The notes: generated by a model from the letters alone, not told the origin. A stretch of DNA of 8,226 nt from Thermus sp. JCM 17653 (GCA_001311585.1 BBBN01000065.1:1-8226); one strand, 5' to 3'. Positions 1 through 7,965 are shown, counted from the first letter of the stretch. Translations and numbers: made by a program.

Positions 1-106
1 CCCTGATAACCATACATCACCGGTATGGGGAGAATTGTCCCAAGCTTTTGCTGGGCAACACTGGGGTTTGGGTAGCCTGTGACGTTTGCATGGCGATTTT
101 GGGCCC
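1..106. other. gene-free lower-GC stretch at the left edge
   Basis: No coding region can be supported. By direct count about 51 of the first 100 bases are G or C, clearly below the rest of the window. Plus-strand frames give only short peptides; one ends in TGA at about 80-82. The minus strand offers a 24-codon ATG peptide without recognisable features. The segment lies just downstream of the reductase operon, so it could be an ordinary intergenic region, the edge of an insertion element, or the tail of a gene beyond the window. I do not recognise an insertion-sequence end. Confidence 0.4.
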
Positions 107-130
107 CCGCCGTGGCTCGAGCCACGGCGG
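107..130 (-). terminator. perfect 24-bp palindrome, likely terminator of the reductase operon
   Basis: Arms 107-118 (CCGCCGTGGCTC) and 119-130 are exact reverse complements with a central CTCGAG. The element begins three bases past the TAA of the minus-strand catalytic-subunit gene, where a terminator is expected. There is no T-run on the minus-strand side (G-rich, then AAAA), while the plus-strand side continues TATTT, so it is not a textbook rho-independent terminator for the minus operon. With no spacer between arms, an RNA hairpin must open a few central pairs as its loop. A protein-binding palindrome is the alternative. Confidence 0.5.
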
Positions 131-133
131 TAT

Positions 134-3100
134 TTAGATGGGCAGGAGGTTCACCCGGGTCTCGTAGAAGACCACGCTCCCGCCCACCGTGTCCGTGAGG
201 GCCATGTCCTTCAGGTAGGGGTCCAGGCGCATGGCGGCGTTGGCGTGAACGCCCTTGGCCCGCCTGGGGTCCCCCGGGATCACCTGGCCGTTGACCACCA
301 GGTTCGTGGCGCCGTACCCCCAGTGGCCCCAGCCCAGGGGGAAGGCCACGCACCCTGGACGCAGCCCCTGCACCACCTTGACCCGTCCCACCATGGGTTT
401 CTTCCCCAAAGGCCCTAGGTCCCACTCCCCCTTGGGATTGGTGGCCGAGACCACCTTGACCAGCTGCCCGTCCTTCAGGCCGAGCCGCAGGGCGTCCTCG
501 GCGTTCAAAAGGAGCTCGTTCTCCGGCTTGAGGCTCCGGAGCCAGTAGTTGGAGACGGTGCGGCTCTTGGTCATGAGGATGTGGCGGTGGGTGAGGAGGA
601 CGAGGCCGTACCCGGGATCGCGGAGCGGCCGCCCCAGGGCGTCCTGGTAGGGTGGGAAGTAGGCGGGCAGAGGCCAGTAGGGCTTGCCGGTCATGGGGTG
701 GAGGCTCAGGGCCTGCTTCTCCAGGAAGAGGTTGACCTGTTTGCCGTAGCGGTTGGCCACCAGGTCCCCGCTGGCGTAGGCCTTGGCGAACTCCTGGAAG
801 CGCCCGCCCCGGTTCAGCAGGTAGACGGTGCGGCGGAAGAGCCCCTCGTCGCCCACGGCCTCCCTCCAGCGGCCTCGTCAAAGACCGAGGGGGGCAGATG
901 CCTGCGGGCTTGGCGGAAGATGGCCATCTCCTTCTCGTCGGCCTCGGGTAGGGCCTCGGAGCCGTCCGCCTTCTCCCAAAGGCCAGGTTGGCGGTCAGCT
1001 TCAGGTAGAAGTGGTCGGGGTGGGTGAAGGGCATGCCGTTTTGGAAGCCCTGGGGCCGGCCCCGGGTAGGCCCAGGCGCTCCGCCACGGCGAGCAGGAAG
1101 CTTTCCAGAGAGATGGGCATCCTCTGGCCGAAGACCTCCACCTCCTCGGGAATAGGGGCGATGGCCGGTTGGCGCACCGGCTGCACCTTCCAGAGGATGG
1201 AGGGGTGGCTCCCGTGGAACTCCCAGCGCTCCAGGTAGGAGAGATCGGGGATGATGTAGTCGGCGAAGGTGTAGGTGTTGCCCACCACGATGTCAAAGGC
1301 CACGATCAGGGGGATCTTGTCCGGGTCCAGCATGGCCCGGATCTGCTCGTGCCCTCCGGGCAGGGCGTAGGCCGGGTCGCCCATGTAGTGGAAAAGGATC
1401 TTCACCGGATAGGGGTAGCCCTGGGCCGCCGAGGGCAGGATCTCCTGGTAGACGTCGGAGGCGTGGGGGTACCAGGGGCGCCGGGCGGGGAAGCCGGCGA
1501 AAAGGGTGGTGTCTTCGTACTTGACCTCGTGGCGGATGAGGCTGATGCCGAAGGGGCTTAGGGGTTTGGGGTGCAGCTTGCCCATGGGGAAGGGCTTCCC
1601 GGCCTTTCCCCCCGTGATGTCGTAGGTGCTGGCCTGGACGAAGCCCCCCTGGTGGTCCAGGTTGCCCAGAAGGGCGTTCACCGTGAACCAGGCGAAGACG
1701 TTGTAGAAGCCGTTGGTGTGCTGGCTAGCTCCCCGGTGGACGTCCACCGCCGCCTTCTTGCCGTACTGGGCCAGTTTTTCGGCCAGAAAGCGGATGTCCT
1801 CCTCACGGACGCCGGCGAAGGCGGCCCAGGTCTTTACCTGGTGCCGGAAGGCTTCCTCCTTGATGAGCTGAAGGGCGCTCTTCACCGGGATGCCCCCCAG
1901 GGTGGTGTCCACGAAGAGGTCGCCGAAGACGGCTTCCTGCTCGTCGTTGGGGTTGAAGGCCCAGGGTTTTCCGTCTTTGAGGACCACAGGGGCGTCCAGC
2001 TCCACCTCCTTGTCCCCCACCTTGGCCTTGGGCTTGGCCAGGCCGAGGTCGCTGGCCCTAAGGAGCCTTTCCGGCTTGCCCTCCTTGAGCTTCACCAGCC
2101 AGGCGGCGTTGGTCCAGCTGGCCTCACCGATGGCCTTGGCTGCGGCCTTGTTGGCGGCGGAGAGGAAGCGGGCGTCGTACTTTTGCCACTCCAGGAGCAG
2201 GCGGATCACCCCCAGGGCGATGGCGGCGTCGTGGCCGGGCTTGGGGGCGATCCAGCGGCTGGCCCCCTTGACGGCCTTCTGGGCCCGGGGGTCTACCACC
2301 GCGTACTCCAGCTCGCCCCGGCTGGCCCTTTCCGTGATCCAGCCCACCCTGAGGGGCGGTCCGTAGTTCCCCTCAAAGACGTTGGCTCCCACGAAGACCA
2401 CGAAGCGGGCCCGGGAGAGGTCCGCCTGCCAGTAGAACTTGGCCCCGCCGGACCAGGAGAGCTTGCCCGAGGCGTCAAAGGTGGGTTGCTCGCTCATGGC
2501 CTTGCCGGTGAAGTACATGGAGCCCTGGCAGACGGTGGTGTGCCCGTGGAGGTTGACGGTGCCGAAGCTTTGGCTTAGGAACCAGCGGATGAAATCGGCG
2601 CGGCCTGCCTTCAGACGGCCCCAGGCGAAGACCACCTGGTTGTTCTTGGGGCCGAGGTCCGGGTGGTCGGGGTCTATCAGGGTGTGGAGGTGTTCCTGGA
2701 AGTCTTGCTTGAACCTTTCCACCAGGGCCTGCTTTTGGGCCCGGTCCTTCTCCGCCCAGATGGCCCGCACCGCCTGGGCCATCCGGCTCATGACCCCCGG
2801 GTCCCTTAAGGCCCAAAGCTCCCTAAGCCCCGGGTAGTGGCGCTCGTCCCCCAGGTGGGCGAAGAGCTTGCCCCCCTCCACGATCTCCTGCACCGCCTGG
2901 TGGAAGGGGATCTCCTCCCACCGGCCGCTGCCTCGAGGACCCGCCCGCTTGAGCACCCGGCGGATGCGGTAGGTCGTAGGCGGTCTGGATGCCCGCCTGT
3001 CCCTTGGGGCAGAGGGCCCCGTCCACCTTGGCCAGGGTGAGGGGGTCGGTGGCCATGGGCAGGTGGGGCCGGAAGGTCCAGGGGGAGAGGGGGTTGCCGT

Positions 3101-3313
3101 CGATCTTGCTGGCCACCCCCTGGTAGAGCTTCACCTTGATAGGGCAGCCGGTGTTGCACTGGAGGCACGAGGAGTAGATGGTGTTCTCGGGAAGCTGGAT
3201 CTCGTAGCGTCCATGCCCTGGGCGCTGGCCTCCTGGAGGGCGAGGCCTAGCGGCCTAAGAAGGGCGCCTGCGCCGGAAAGCTTCAGTAGGTCCCGCCGGG
3301 AAAGCTTTTCCAT
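134..3313 (-). CDS. ttrA: TtrA-like molybdopterin oxidoreductase catalytic subunit, five apparent frameshifts
   Basis: Probable catalytic subunit of an exported respiratory reductase of the DMSO-reductase superfamily, with tetrathionate reductase the closest match I can argue. Repaired length is about 1061 residues; TtrA-type enzymes are near 1000, while PsrA and ArrA are shorter. Seen: twin-arginine signal SRRDLLK (residues 5-11) with a possible ASA cleavage site near 29-31; a [4Fe-4S] motif with Cys about 50, 53, 57 and 102 (CLQCNTGC ... CPKG); HTTVCQGS with Cys about 263, the likely Mo ligand; RGASQHTNG near 528-536; and a C-terminal dinucleotide-binding domain ending in a [14 protein letters not shown] block. 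The reading frame changes near 3212, 2973, 1053, 977 and 869. All fit lost G/C bases, except that 977 could be a lost T or G. ATG at 3313 follows AGGAGGTG and lies 9 nt after the upstream gene's stop. An in-frame GTG at 3319 falls inside that Shine-Dalgarno. Substrate is inferred; another sulfur or arsenic oxyanion is possible. Confidence 0.85.
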
Positions 3314-3316
3314 AGG

Positions 3317-3324
3317 CACCTCCT
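3317..3324 (-). promoter_or_regulatory. ribosome binding site of the catalytic-subunit gene
   Basis: AGGAGGTG on the minus strand overlaps the last bases of the ferredoxin subunit's TAG stop and sits 3 nt before ATG at 3313. It rules out the in-frame GTG at 3319, which it contains, and implies the two subunits are translated from one mRNA. Confidence 0.75.
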
Positions 3325-4159
3325 AGACCAGGTAGTACACGCGGGGCTTGGTTCCCGCCTCTTCCTTGAGCCTTATGGCGTTGGGTTGCCGCGCCAGCTC
3401 CGCCACCAAGGAGGTGGGGTCCTCGAGGCCCCCGAAGTAGGTGGCCCGGCCGATGCAGGTGACCACGCACTGGGGGAGGAGGCCCCGCTCTATGCGGTGG
3501 AGGCAGAAGTGGCACTTGCGCACCTTGTCCATGGGGCCCGCTTCGTCCTCCCGGGCCACCTTTTTGCCCCACTCGTAGACGGGGAGTCCCTCGTAAGGCA
3601 TCTTTCCCTTCCCCGGGGTCCCTTCGGTCCAGTACTCCCCCTCGTCCTTATGCCGGGAGTCGTAGGGGCAGGCGGGCACGCACTTCTCGCACCCCACGCA
3701 AAGCTCGTAATCGATCTCTACAATGCCGTCCTTGCGCTTCCAGGTGGCGTCGTAAGGACAAGCGGGCACGCAGGGGGGGTCGTCGCACTGCATGCACGGG
3801 CGGGGCAGGAAGCGGTAGGTGACGTTGGGGTAGGTGCCGATCTCCTCCTCGCTCACCGGGCGGTAGACCACCCCAGGGGGCAGGCGGTTTTCCGCCATGC
3901 AGCTCACGGTGCAGGCGTGGCACCCCACGCACTTCCTGAGGTCAATGACCATACCCCACTTGCGGTTGGGGTTCTTTAGGGCCCGCTCCAGGTCCTTTTG
4001 CATGCGCAGGAGGACATCCTCCTCCTCTAGGGCGGGCGGCGCGGCCTGCGGGGTGCTTTGGGCGAGGCCGGGAGCCACCATGGAGGCGAAGACGGCGCTG
4101 GCGATCTTGCCGAGGAACCGCCGCCTTTCCTCCGGGTTCATGGGGGCGTGCTTTTCCAT
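3323..4159 (-). CDS. ttrB: TtrB-like four-cluster 4Fe-4S electron-transfer subunit
   Basis: This 278-residue protein is intact, the only full-length gene here without a frameshift. It has sixteen cysteines in four clusters, the pattern for four [4Fe-4S] centres in the DmsB/NrfC/TtrB/PsrB family: C77-C80-C83-C87 ([11 protein letters not shown]), C122-C125-C130-C134 ([13 protein letters not shown]), C154-C157-C160-C164 ([11 protein letters not shown]) and C216-C219-C231-C235. The N-terminus carries RRRFLGK (12-18), then a moderately hydrophobic stretch to LAQS, a Tat-like signal as in TtrB and NrfC; PsrB of about 195 residues lacks this extension. It would pass electrons to the catalytic subunit encoded 9 nt downstream. 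No NrfD/TtrC anchor gene lies between or beside them, unlike the ttrBCA order. ATG at 4159 is preferred to GTG at 4165, which lies inside the Shine-Dalgarno. Family assignment is firm; the partner's substrate is not. Confidence 0.92.
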   Translation of the reverse strand: MEKHAPMNPEERRRFLGKIASAVFASMVAPGLAQSTPQAAPPALEEEDVLLRMQKDLERALKNPNRKWGMVIDLRKCVGCHACTVSCMAENRLPPGVVYRPVSEEEIGTYPNVTYRFLPRPCMQCDDPPCVPACPYDATWKRKDGIVEIDYELCVGCEKCVPACPYDSRHKDEGEYWTEGTPGKGKMPYEGLPVYEWGKKVAREDEAGPMDKVRKCHFCLHRIERGLLPQCVVTCIGRATYFGGLEDPTSLVAELARQPNAIRLKEEAGTKPRVYYLV

Positions 4160-4161
4160 AA

Positions 4162-4170
4162 CCACCTCCT
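4162..4170 (-). promoter_or_regulatory. ribosome binding site of the ferredoxin subunit
   Basis: AGGAGGTGG on the minus strand lies 2 nt before ATG at 4159 and nearly repeats the site in front of the catalytic-subunit gene. It covers the in-frame GTG at 4163-4165, so the ATG is the better start. Confidence 0.75.
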
Positions 4171-4180
4171 TTCTCCACCC

Positions 4181-4209
4181 AGACTAGAAGGGCCCTGGGG
4201 CCGGGGAAA
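4181..4209 (-). promoter_or_regulatory. weak candidate promoter of the reductase operon
   Basis: On the minus strand TAGTCT (4186-4181) fits a TANNNT -10 box, and TTTCCC (4209-4204) lies 17 nt upstream as a poor -35. Transcription would start near 4174, just ahead of the Shine-Dalgarno. The weak -35 would suit an activator-dependent promoter. Assignment is by eye only. Confidence 0.3.
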
Positions 4210-4228
4210 GGGTAGGGAAGAGGACAGA

Positions 4229-4252
4229 CCTGTGGGCAAAACCACCGACAGG
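4229..4252. promoter_or_regulatory. imperfect dyad in the divergent promoter region, candidate regulator operator
   Basis: CCTGTGGG (4229-4236) and CCGACAGG (4245-4252) form an inverted repeat with 7 of 8 positions complementary around an 8-nt centre (CAAAACCA). The dyad lies between the two divergent operons, about 45-65 bp upstream of the likely start of the sensor operon and 55-78 bp upstream of the proposed reductase start, which is suitable for one activator serving both. ACAG also recurs in the overlapping ACAGACCTGT at 4224-4233. Binding by the response regulator encoded at 6817 is inference. Confidence 0.35.
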
Positions 4253-4262
4253 GCCCGGGACA

Positions 4263-4289
4263 TTGATACCCCTTTGCCTTTTCTATCCT
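4263..4289 (+). promoter_or_regulatory. candidate promoter of the sensor operon, possibly giving a leaderless mRNA
   Basis: TATCCT at 4284-4289 fits the -10 pattern TANNNT and ends 6 nt before ATG at 4296, so transcription would begin at or next to the start codon. TTGATA at 4263-4268 resembles a -35 but the 15-nt spacer is short; ACATTG at 4260-4265 would give 18. No convincing Shine-Dalgarno precedes the ATG, which agrees with a leaderless transcript, a common arrangement in Thermus and Deinococcus. Confidence 0.45.
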
Positions 4290-4295
4290 GAAAAG

Positions 4296-5131
4296 ATGAG
4301 GCTACTCCTCGCCCTGGTATGCCTCCTGGCCGCCTGCGCCCGGCCCCCCGCCGTGGACCTGGCCCCGCCCTACCGCCCGGGGGTAAGGGAGGCGGGTCTA
4401 AAGGTGGTGGTGGCAGGGATCCTTTCCCCCAGGGAGGCCGAGCTACCGGGTTTTGGCCCGGGGCCTCGGGGAGAGGCTGGGGATAGAGGTGGAGGTTTTC
4501 GGCCGGAGGACCTACGAGGGGGTCCTCGAGGCCCTCAGGCGAAGGGAGGCGGAGGTGGGCTTCCTCTGCACCCTGGCAGCGGGCCTCGGGGTGGAGGAAG
4601 GGTTCCTAAGGGTCCTGCTTTCCACCAAGCCCAAGGTCCCCTACCGGAGCCTCATCCTGGTGCGCCAGGAAAGCCCCTACCGCAGGCTGGCGGAGCTTAC
4701 AGGCAGGCCCTTCGCCTTCACCGACCCCCTTTCCAACACCGGCCACGCCTGGCCCCGCAGGGCGGCCTTGGATTTGGGGGAGGGCTTCTTTGCGCGGGCC
4801 TTCTTCACCTATAGCCACGACCGGGCCCTCATCGCCTTGAAGGAAGGGCTGGCCGAGGGGGCGGCGGTGGATGCGGTGGTGTACGAGGCCCTTGGGGTTA
4901 CGGGGCTTCGGGTTCTCTGGCAGAGCCCCGAGGATCCGCCACCCCCGGTGGTGGTGCGAAAGGACCTTCCCCTTGAGTGGCAGGAGCGCATACGGGGGGG
5001 CCCTAGTGGCCTTCGCCCAGAGCCCCAAGGGTCGGCAGGCCCTGGAGGCTTTGTACCTGGTGGGCTTTGCCCCAGGCCAGGAAGGGGACTATCGGAAGGT
5101 GTACCGCAGGGCCAAGGAGGTGCTTCCGTGA
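4296..5131 (+). CDS. PhnD-like periplasmic-binding lipoprotein, sensor component, two apparent frameshifts
   Basis: Repaired length is about 277 residues. The N-terminus MRLLLALVCLLAAC is a lipoprotein signal with lipobox LAAC, the lipidated Cys being residue 14. The rest follows the phosphate/phosphonate-binding (PhnD-like) family: SPREAE near the start of the mature domain, RRTYEGVLEALRRREAEVGF, a VPYRSLILVRQESPYRRLAEL strand-helix unit, FAFTDPLSNTG and SHDRALIALKEGLAEGAAVD. The frame changes near 4440-4446 (one extra base or two lost) and at a run of seven G at 4994-5000 where six restore the frame to the TGA at 5129-5131. No ABC permease or ATPase adjoins it; a kinase gene overlaps its stop by 4 nt, so it probably presents a ligand to the kinase, as the PhnD-like sensor region of TtrS does within one polypeptide. 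Ligand unknown; tetrathionate or a related anion is inferred from context. Confidence 0.82.
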
Positions 5132-6820
5132 GGTGGGGCCTCGCCCAGCAGCTTTTCTTCACCGTCCTGATCTCCGCCTTGGCCACGGGAGGGGTGCTCA
5201 TCGTGGGCGGGGGGGTTTTCCTTCTGGCCGAGGGGGAGAGGGCCCTGTGGCAGGAGGCCAGGAGCCTGGCCCGGGACCTGGCGGCCTCGGTCCTGGATGA
5301 CCTCCTTCTTTCAGACCGGCTTTCGGCGCAGGAGAGGCTTATCCGTCTGAGGGAACGCTATCCCCACCTGGCCTATGCTTACGTGTTGAATCCCCAGGGC
5401 GAGGTGGTGGCCCACACCTTCCCCCAAGGGGTGCCCGAAGCCTTGGCCGCCTTGGGCGGGGAGCAGGTTTTGGAAGTGGCGGGGGAGAGGGTCTACCAGG
5501 TGGAAGCCGGGGTCATGGGAGGGGAGGCGGGGACGGTGCGTCTGGCCCTCTCGCCTAAGCCCCTTAGGGAGGAGTTTTTCAAGGTGCTCCGCACCGGCTT
5601 CTTCGGTCTTCTCTGGGCGGTGGGGCTTGGGGGTGGGCTGGGCTATCTGGTCCTCATCCGGCTTTTGGAGCCCCTGAACGCCATGGTCCGGGAAGCGGAG
5701 CGGCTGGGGAAGGGCCTTCCTGCCCGTTTCCCCGAGCCTACCCATGAGCTTGGGGCCTTAGGTCGGGCCTTGAACGCCATGGGGGCCGAAGTGGAAAGGC
5801 GGGAGCGGGAGCTGAGGTTGTTGAACCAGGTCTTGGCCGAGATGTACGCCCTAGACCCCAAGGCCCTTTCTCGGCGGGTGCTGAACGTTCTGGTGCGCGA
5901 TCTGGGGTTTGTTTGCGGGGACCTCTGGCTCCAGGACCGGGTGCTCCACTCCGAGGCCTGCCAGGGGCGTTGCCCCTTGGGAGGGATAGACTCCCTGGCC
6001 CTGGAGGCCCTGGCTCGGGGGCAGGTGGTGGTGCGTCCCGAGGGGGTGGCGGCGCCCATCCCCCCCAGGGGGCCTTGGTCCTCTACGGGAGGCCCGAGGT
6101 GGGGGAGGCCTGGCTTGGAGACTTTCTTCGGGCCCTTTCCGGTCCTTTGGCCACGGCCTTGGAGAACGCCCGCCTCTACGAGGCCCTGGCCCAGAAAGAG
6201 GCCCAGCGGGCCCGCCTCCTCCGGGCCTGGCTTAAGGCCCAGGAAGAGGAGCGGGGACGCATCGCCCGGGAGCTTCACGACGAGGTGGGCCAGGCCCTCA
6301 CGGGGTTGATCTTGGGCCTCGAGGCCTTCTCCGGAGAAAGGGCCCAGGCCCTCAAGGAGCTGGCCCGCTACACCCTGGCCGAGGTGCGCCGCCTGGCTTT
6401 GGACCTAAGGCCCAGCGTACTGGACCACCTGGCCTTCAGGCCGCCTTGGAGCGCTACGTGCGCGAGTTCGCCGAGCGCACGGGGATAGAGGTGGACCTCT
6501 CCTTGCACCTGGGCCGTCCCCTTCCCAAGGAGCTGGAGACCGTGGTCTACCGGGTGGTCCAGGAAGCCCTCACCAACGTGGCCCGGCACTCGGGAAGCGC
6601 CCGGGCTTCCGTGGGGGTGGTGGAGCTTATGGGGGAGGTGCGGGTCTTTGTGGAGGACGAGGGGAAGGGCTTCGCTCCCCAGGAGGTAGCGCCGGACCGC
6701 CAAGGGCTCCAGGGCATGCGGGAGCGGGTGGAGCTGGTGGGAGGGAGGCTCCTGGTGGAGAGCGCCCCCGGCGAGGGCACCCGGGTCCAGGCTAGACTGC
6801 CCTTGGAGGGCGGGGCGTGA
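5128..6820 (+). CDS. NarX-type membrane sensor histidine kinase (HAMP, GAF-like, HisKA_3), two apparent frameshifts
   Basis: Repaired length is 564 residues. Order: membrane helix about 7-33; extracytoplasmic region about 34-150; second helix about 155-180; HAMP and coiled coil about 178-240; GAF-like domain about 245-345; HisKA_3 dimerisation domain with EEERGRIARELHDEVGQ and phospho-acceptor His384; HATPase domain with N-box QEALTNVARH (Asn484), DEGKGF (511-516) and GLQGMRERV (527-535). The GAF-like domain has Cys263, Cys278 and Cys282, the last two in CQGRC, a possible redox or metal site. GTG at 5128 overlaps the lipoprotein gene's TGA and follows AGGAGG (5115-5120) by 7 nt. The frame breaks in a C run at 6060-6066, where an eighth C restores it, and at 6431-6432, where one G is missing. 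The kinase probably senses the state of the upstream lipoprotein through its outer loop and phosphorylates the downstream regulator. It is not an orthologue of TtrS, which has its sensor fused. Confidence 0.88.
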
Positions 6821-7438
6821 TCCGGGTGGTGCTGGTGGAGGACCATCTCCTGGTGCGGGCCGGGTTGCGGCACCTCCTCGAGGCCCGGGGGCATCCGGGT
6901 GGTGGGGGAGGCCAGTACTTGCCAGGAGGCCCTAGAGGTGCTCGCCCGCACCGAGGCGGAGGTGGTGGTCCTGGACATCTCCCTCCCCGACGGCACGGGG
7001 ATTGAGCTCTGCCGGAGGGTCAAGGAGCGCTACCCCCACCTCAAGCTCCTGGCCCTTTCCATGCACGAGGACCTGGAATACGTGCGGGGCTTCCTCCAGG
7101 CGGGAGGGCAAGGGTACGTGAGCAAGGCGGCCGTGGACCACGAGCTTCTGGACGCCGTGACCGCCTTGGCCCGGGGGGAGCGGTACCTCAACCCCTCCCT
7201 GGCCATGCGCCTGGCCATGGCGATGGTTCGGGAGGAGGCCGCGGAGGAACCCCTCTCTCCCCGGGAGGAGGAGGTTCTCCGCCTTTTGGCCCAGGGGTTG
7301 TCCCACAAGGAAGTGGCGGAGAGGCTCGCCATCTCCGAGAAGACGGTGGCCACCTACCGCGAGCGGGGGATGGGCAAGCTGGGGCTGAAGAGCCGGAGCG
7401 ACCTCCTCCGCTACGCCGTGCGCCGGGGATGGCTTTAG
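6817..7438 (+). CDS. NarL/LuxR-family response regulator, one apparent frameshift
   Basis: Repaired length is 206 residues, normal for the NarL/FixJ-like class. The receiver domain shows VLVEDH (acidic Glu8, Asp9), VVVLDISLPDG with phospho-acceptor Asp53, Ser81 and Lys103. The DNA-binding domain occupies about 146-206: LSPREEEVLRLLAQG, a KEVAERLAISEKTVATYRE helix-turn-helix, then LGLKSRSDLLRYAV. GTG at 6817 overlaps the kinase's TGA by 4 nt and lies 7 nt after GGAGG (6805-6809), so translation is probably coupled to the kinase. One extra G in the run at 6887-6891 shifts the frame; removing it restores LLEARGIRVVGEAS. By analogy with TtrR it probably activates the divergent reductase operon, with the dyad at 4229-4252 as a possible site. 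Its stop codon overlaps that of convergent ruvC. Confidence 0.92.
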
Positions 7439-7933
7439 AGGGGCTTGGGCGCCCCCATCCGGGCGTAGAAGGCGTGGGTGAGGGCGATGGCCAGGGCATC
7501 GGCCAGGTGGCTTGGGCTAGGGGGCTCCTTCAGCCCAGGATGCCCCGCACCATAAGGGCCACTTCCTCCTTGGCGGCGTGTCCGTGGCCCGCCAGGGCCT
7601 GCTTCACCTGCATGGGGCCGTAGGCGTAGACCGTTACCCCCGCCTCAAAGGCCGCCACCAGGACCGCCCCCAGGGCCCAGCCCACCTTGTAGGCCAGCTC
7701 GTTTTGCCGGTAGAAGTACTGTTCCTCCACCGCCAGGGCCTCGGGGCGGAAGCGGAGGAGGGCTTCCCGCACCCGGGCGTGGATCCGCCCCACCCTCTCC
7801 TGGGCGGGTTCCCGGTGGGAGGTCTTCACCACCTCCCCGTGGAGGAGGCGGGCCCTAAGAGCCCCCTTGCCCTCCACCTCCACCACCCCAAGGCCCAGGT
7901 GGTGATGCCCGGGTCTATGCCGGCCACCACCAT
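7435..7933 (-). CDS. ruvC: RuvC Holliday-junction endonuclease, two apparent frameshifts
   Basis: RuvC resolves Holliday junctions as a dimer, working with RuvAB. The repaired product has 166 residues, the length I recall for Thermus thermophilus RuvC, and the catalytic set is in place: Asp7 (MVVAGIDPG), Glu70 (AVEEQYFYRQ), His143 and Asp146 (SHLADALAIAL). Phe74 sits where the junction-opening aromatic is expected. Two breaks occur: near 7901, where one C is missing between ITT and LGLG (repair gives ITHLGLGVV), and near 7534, where a missing G creates a premature TGA after MVRGILG; repair gives GLKEPPSPSHLADAL and a TAA stop at 7435. ATG at 7933 fits the family start; a TATTAG at 7944-7939 could be a -10 box but has no good partner. 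The 3' end overlaps the regulator gene by 4 nt, tail to tail, with no terminator between. Confidence 0.95.
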
Positions 7934-7965
7934 CCGGCCTAATACCCCTCTCGCAGAAATCCTTT

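Noticed and set aside
814..1296. 160-codon minus-strand frame as a separate gene
   Set aside because: Only the stretch from about 975 to 870 is meaningful, and it is the middle piece of the frameshifted catalytic-subunit gene. The rest is an out-of-frame shadow.
1571..2578. 335-codon plus-strand open frame
   Set aside because: It lies wholly opposite the well-supported molybdopterin domain, is rich in Gly, Val, Leu and His as antisense frames of GC-rich genes are, and has no recognisable motif.
6817..7438. Genuine programmed frameshifting in the regulator and neighbours
   Set aside because: Sites are G/C runs with mixed gains and losses in unrelated genes and no shared slippery-site plus stimulator layout. 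Known Thermus slippage (dnaX) uses an A run.
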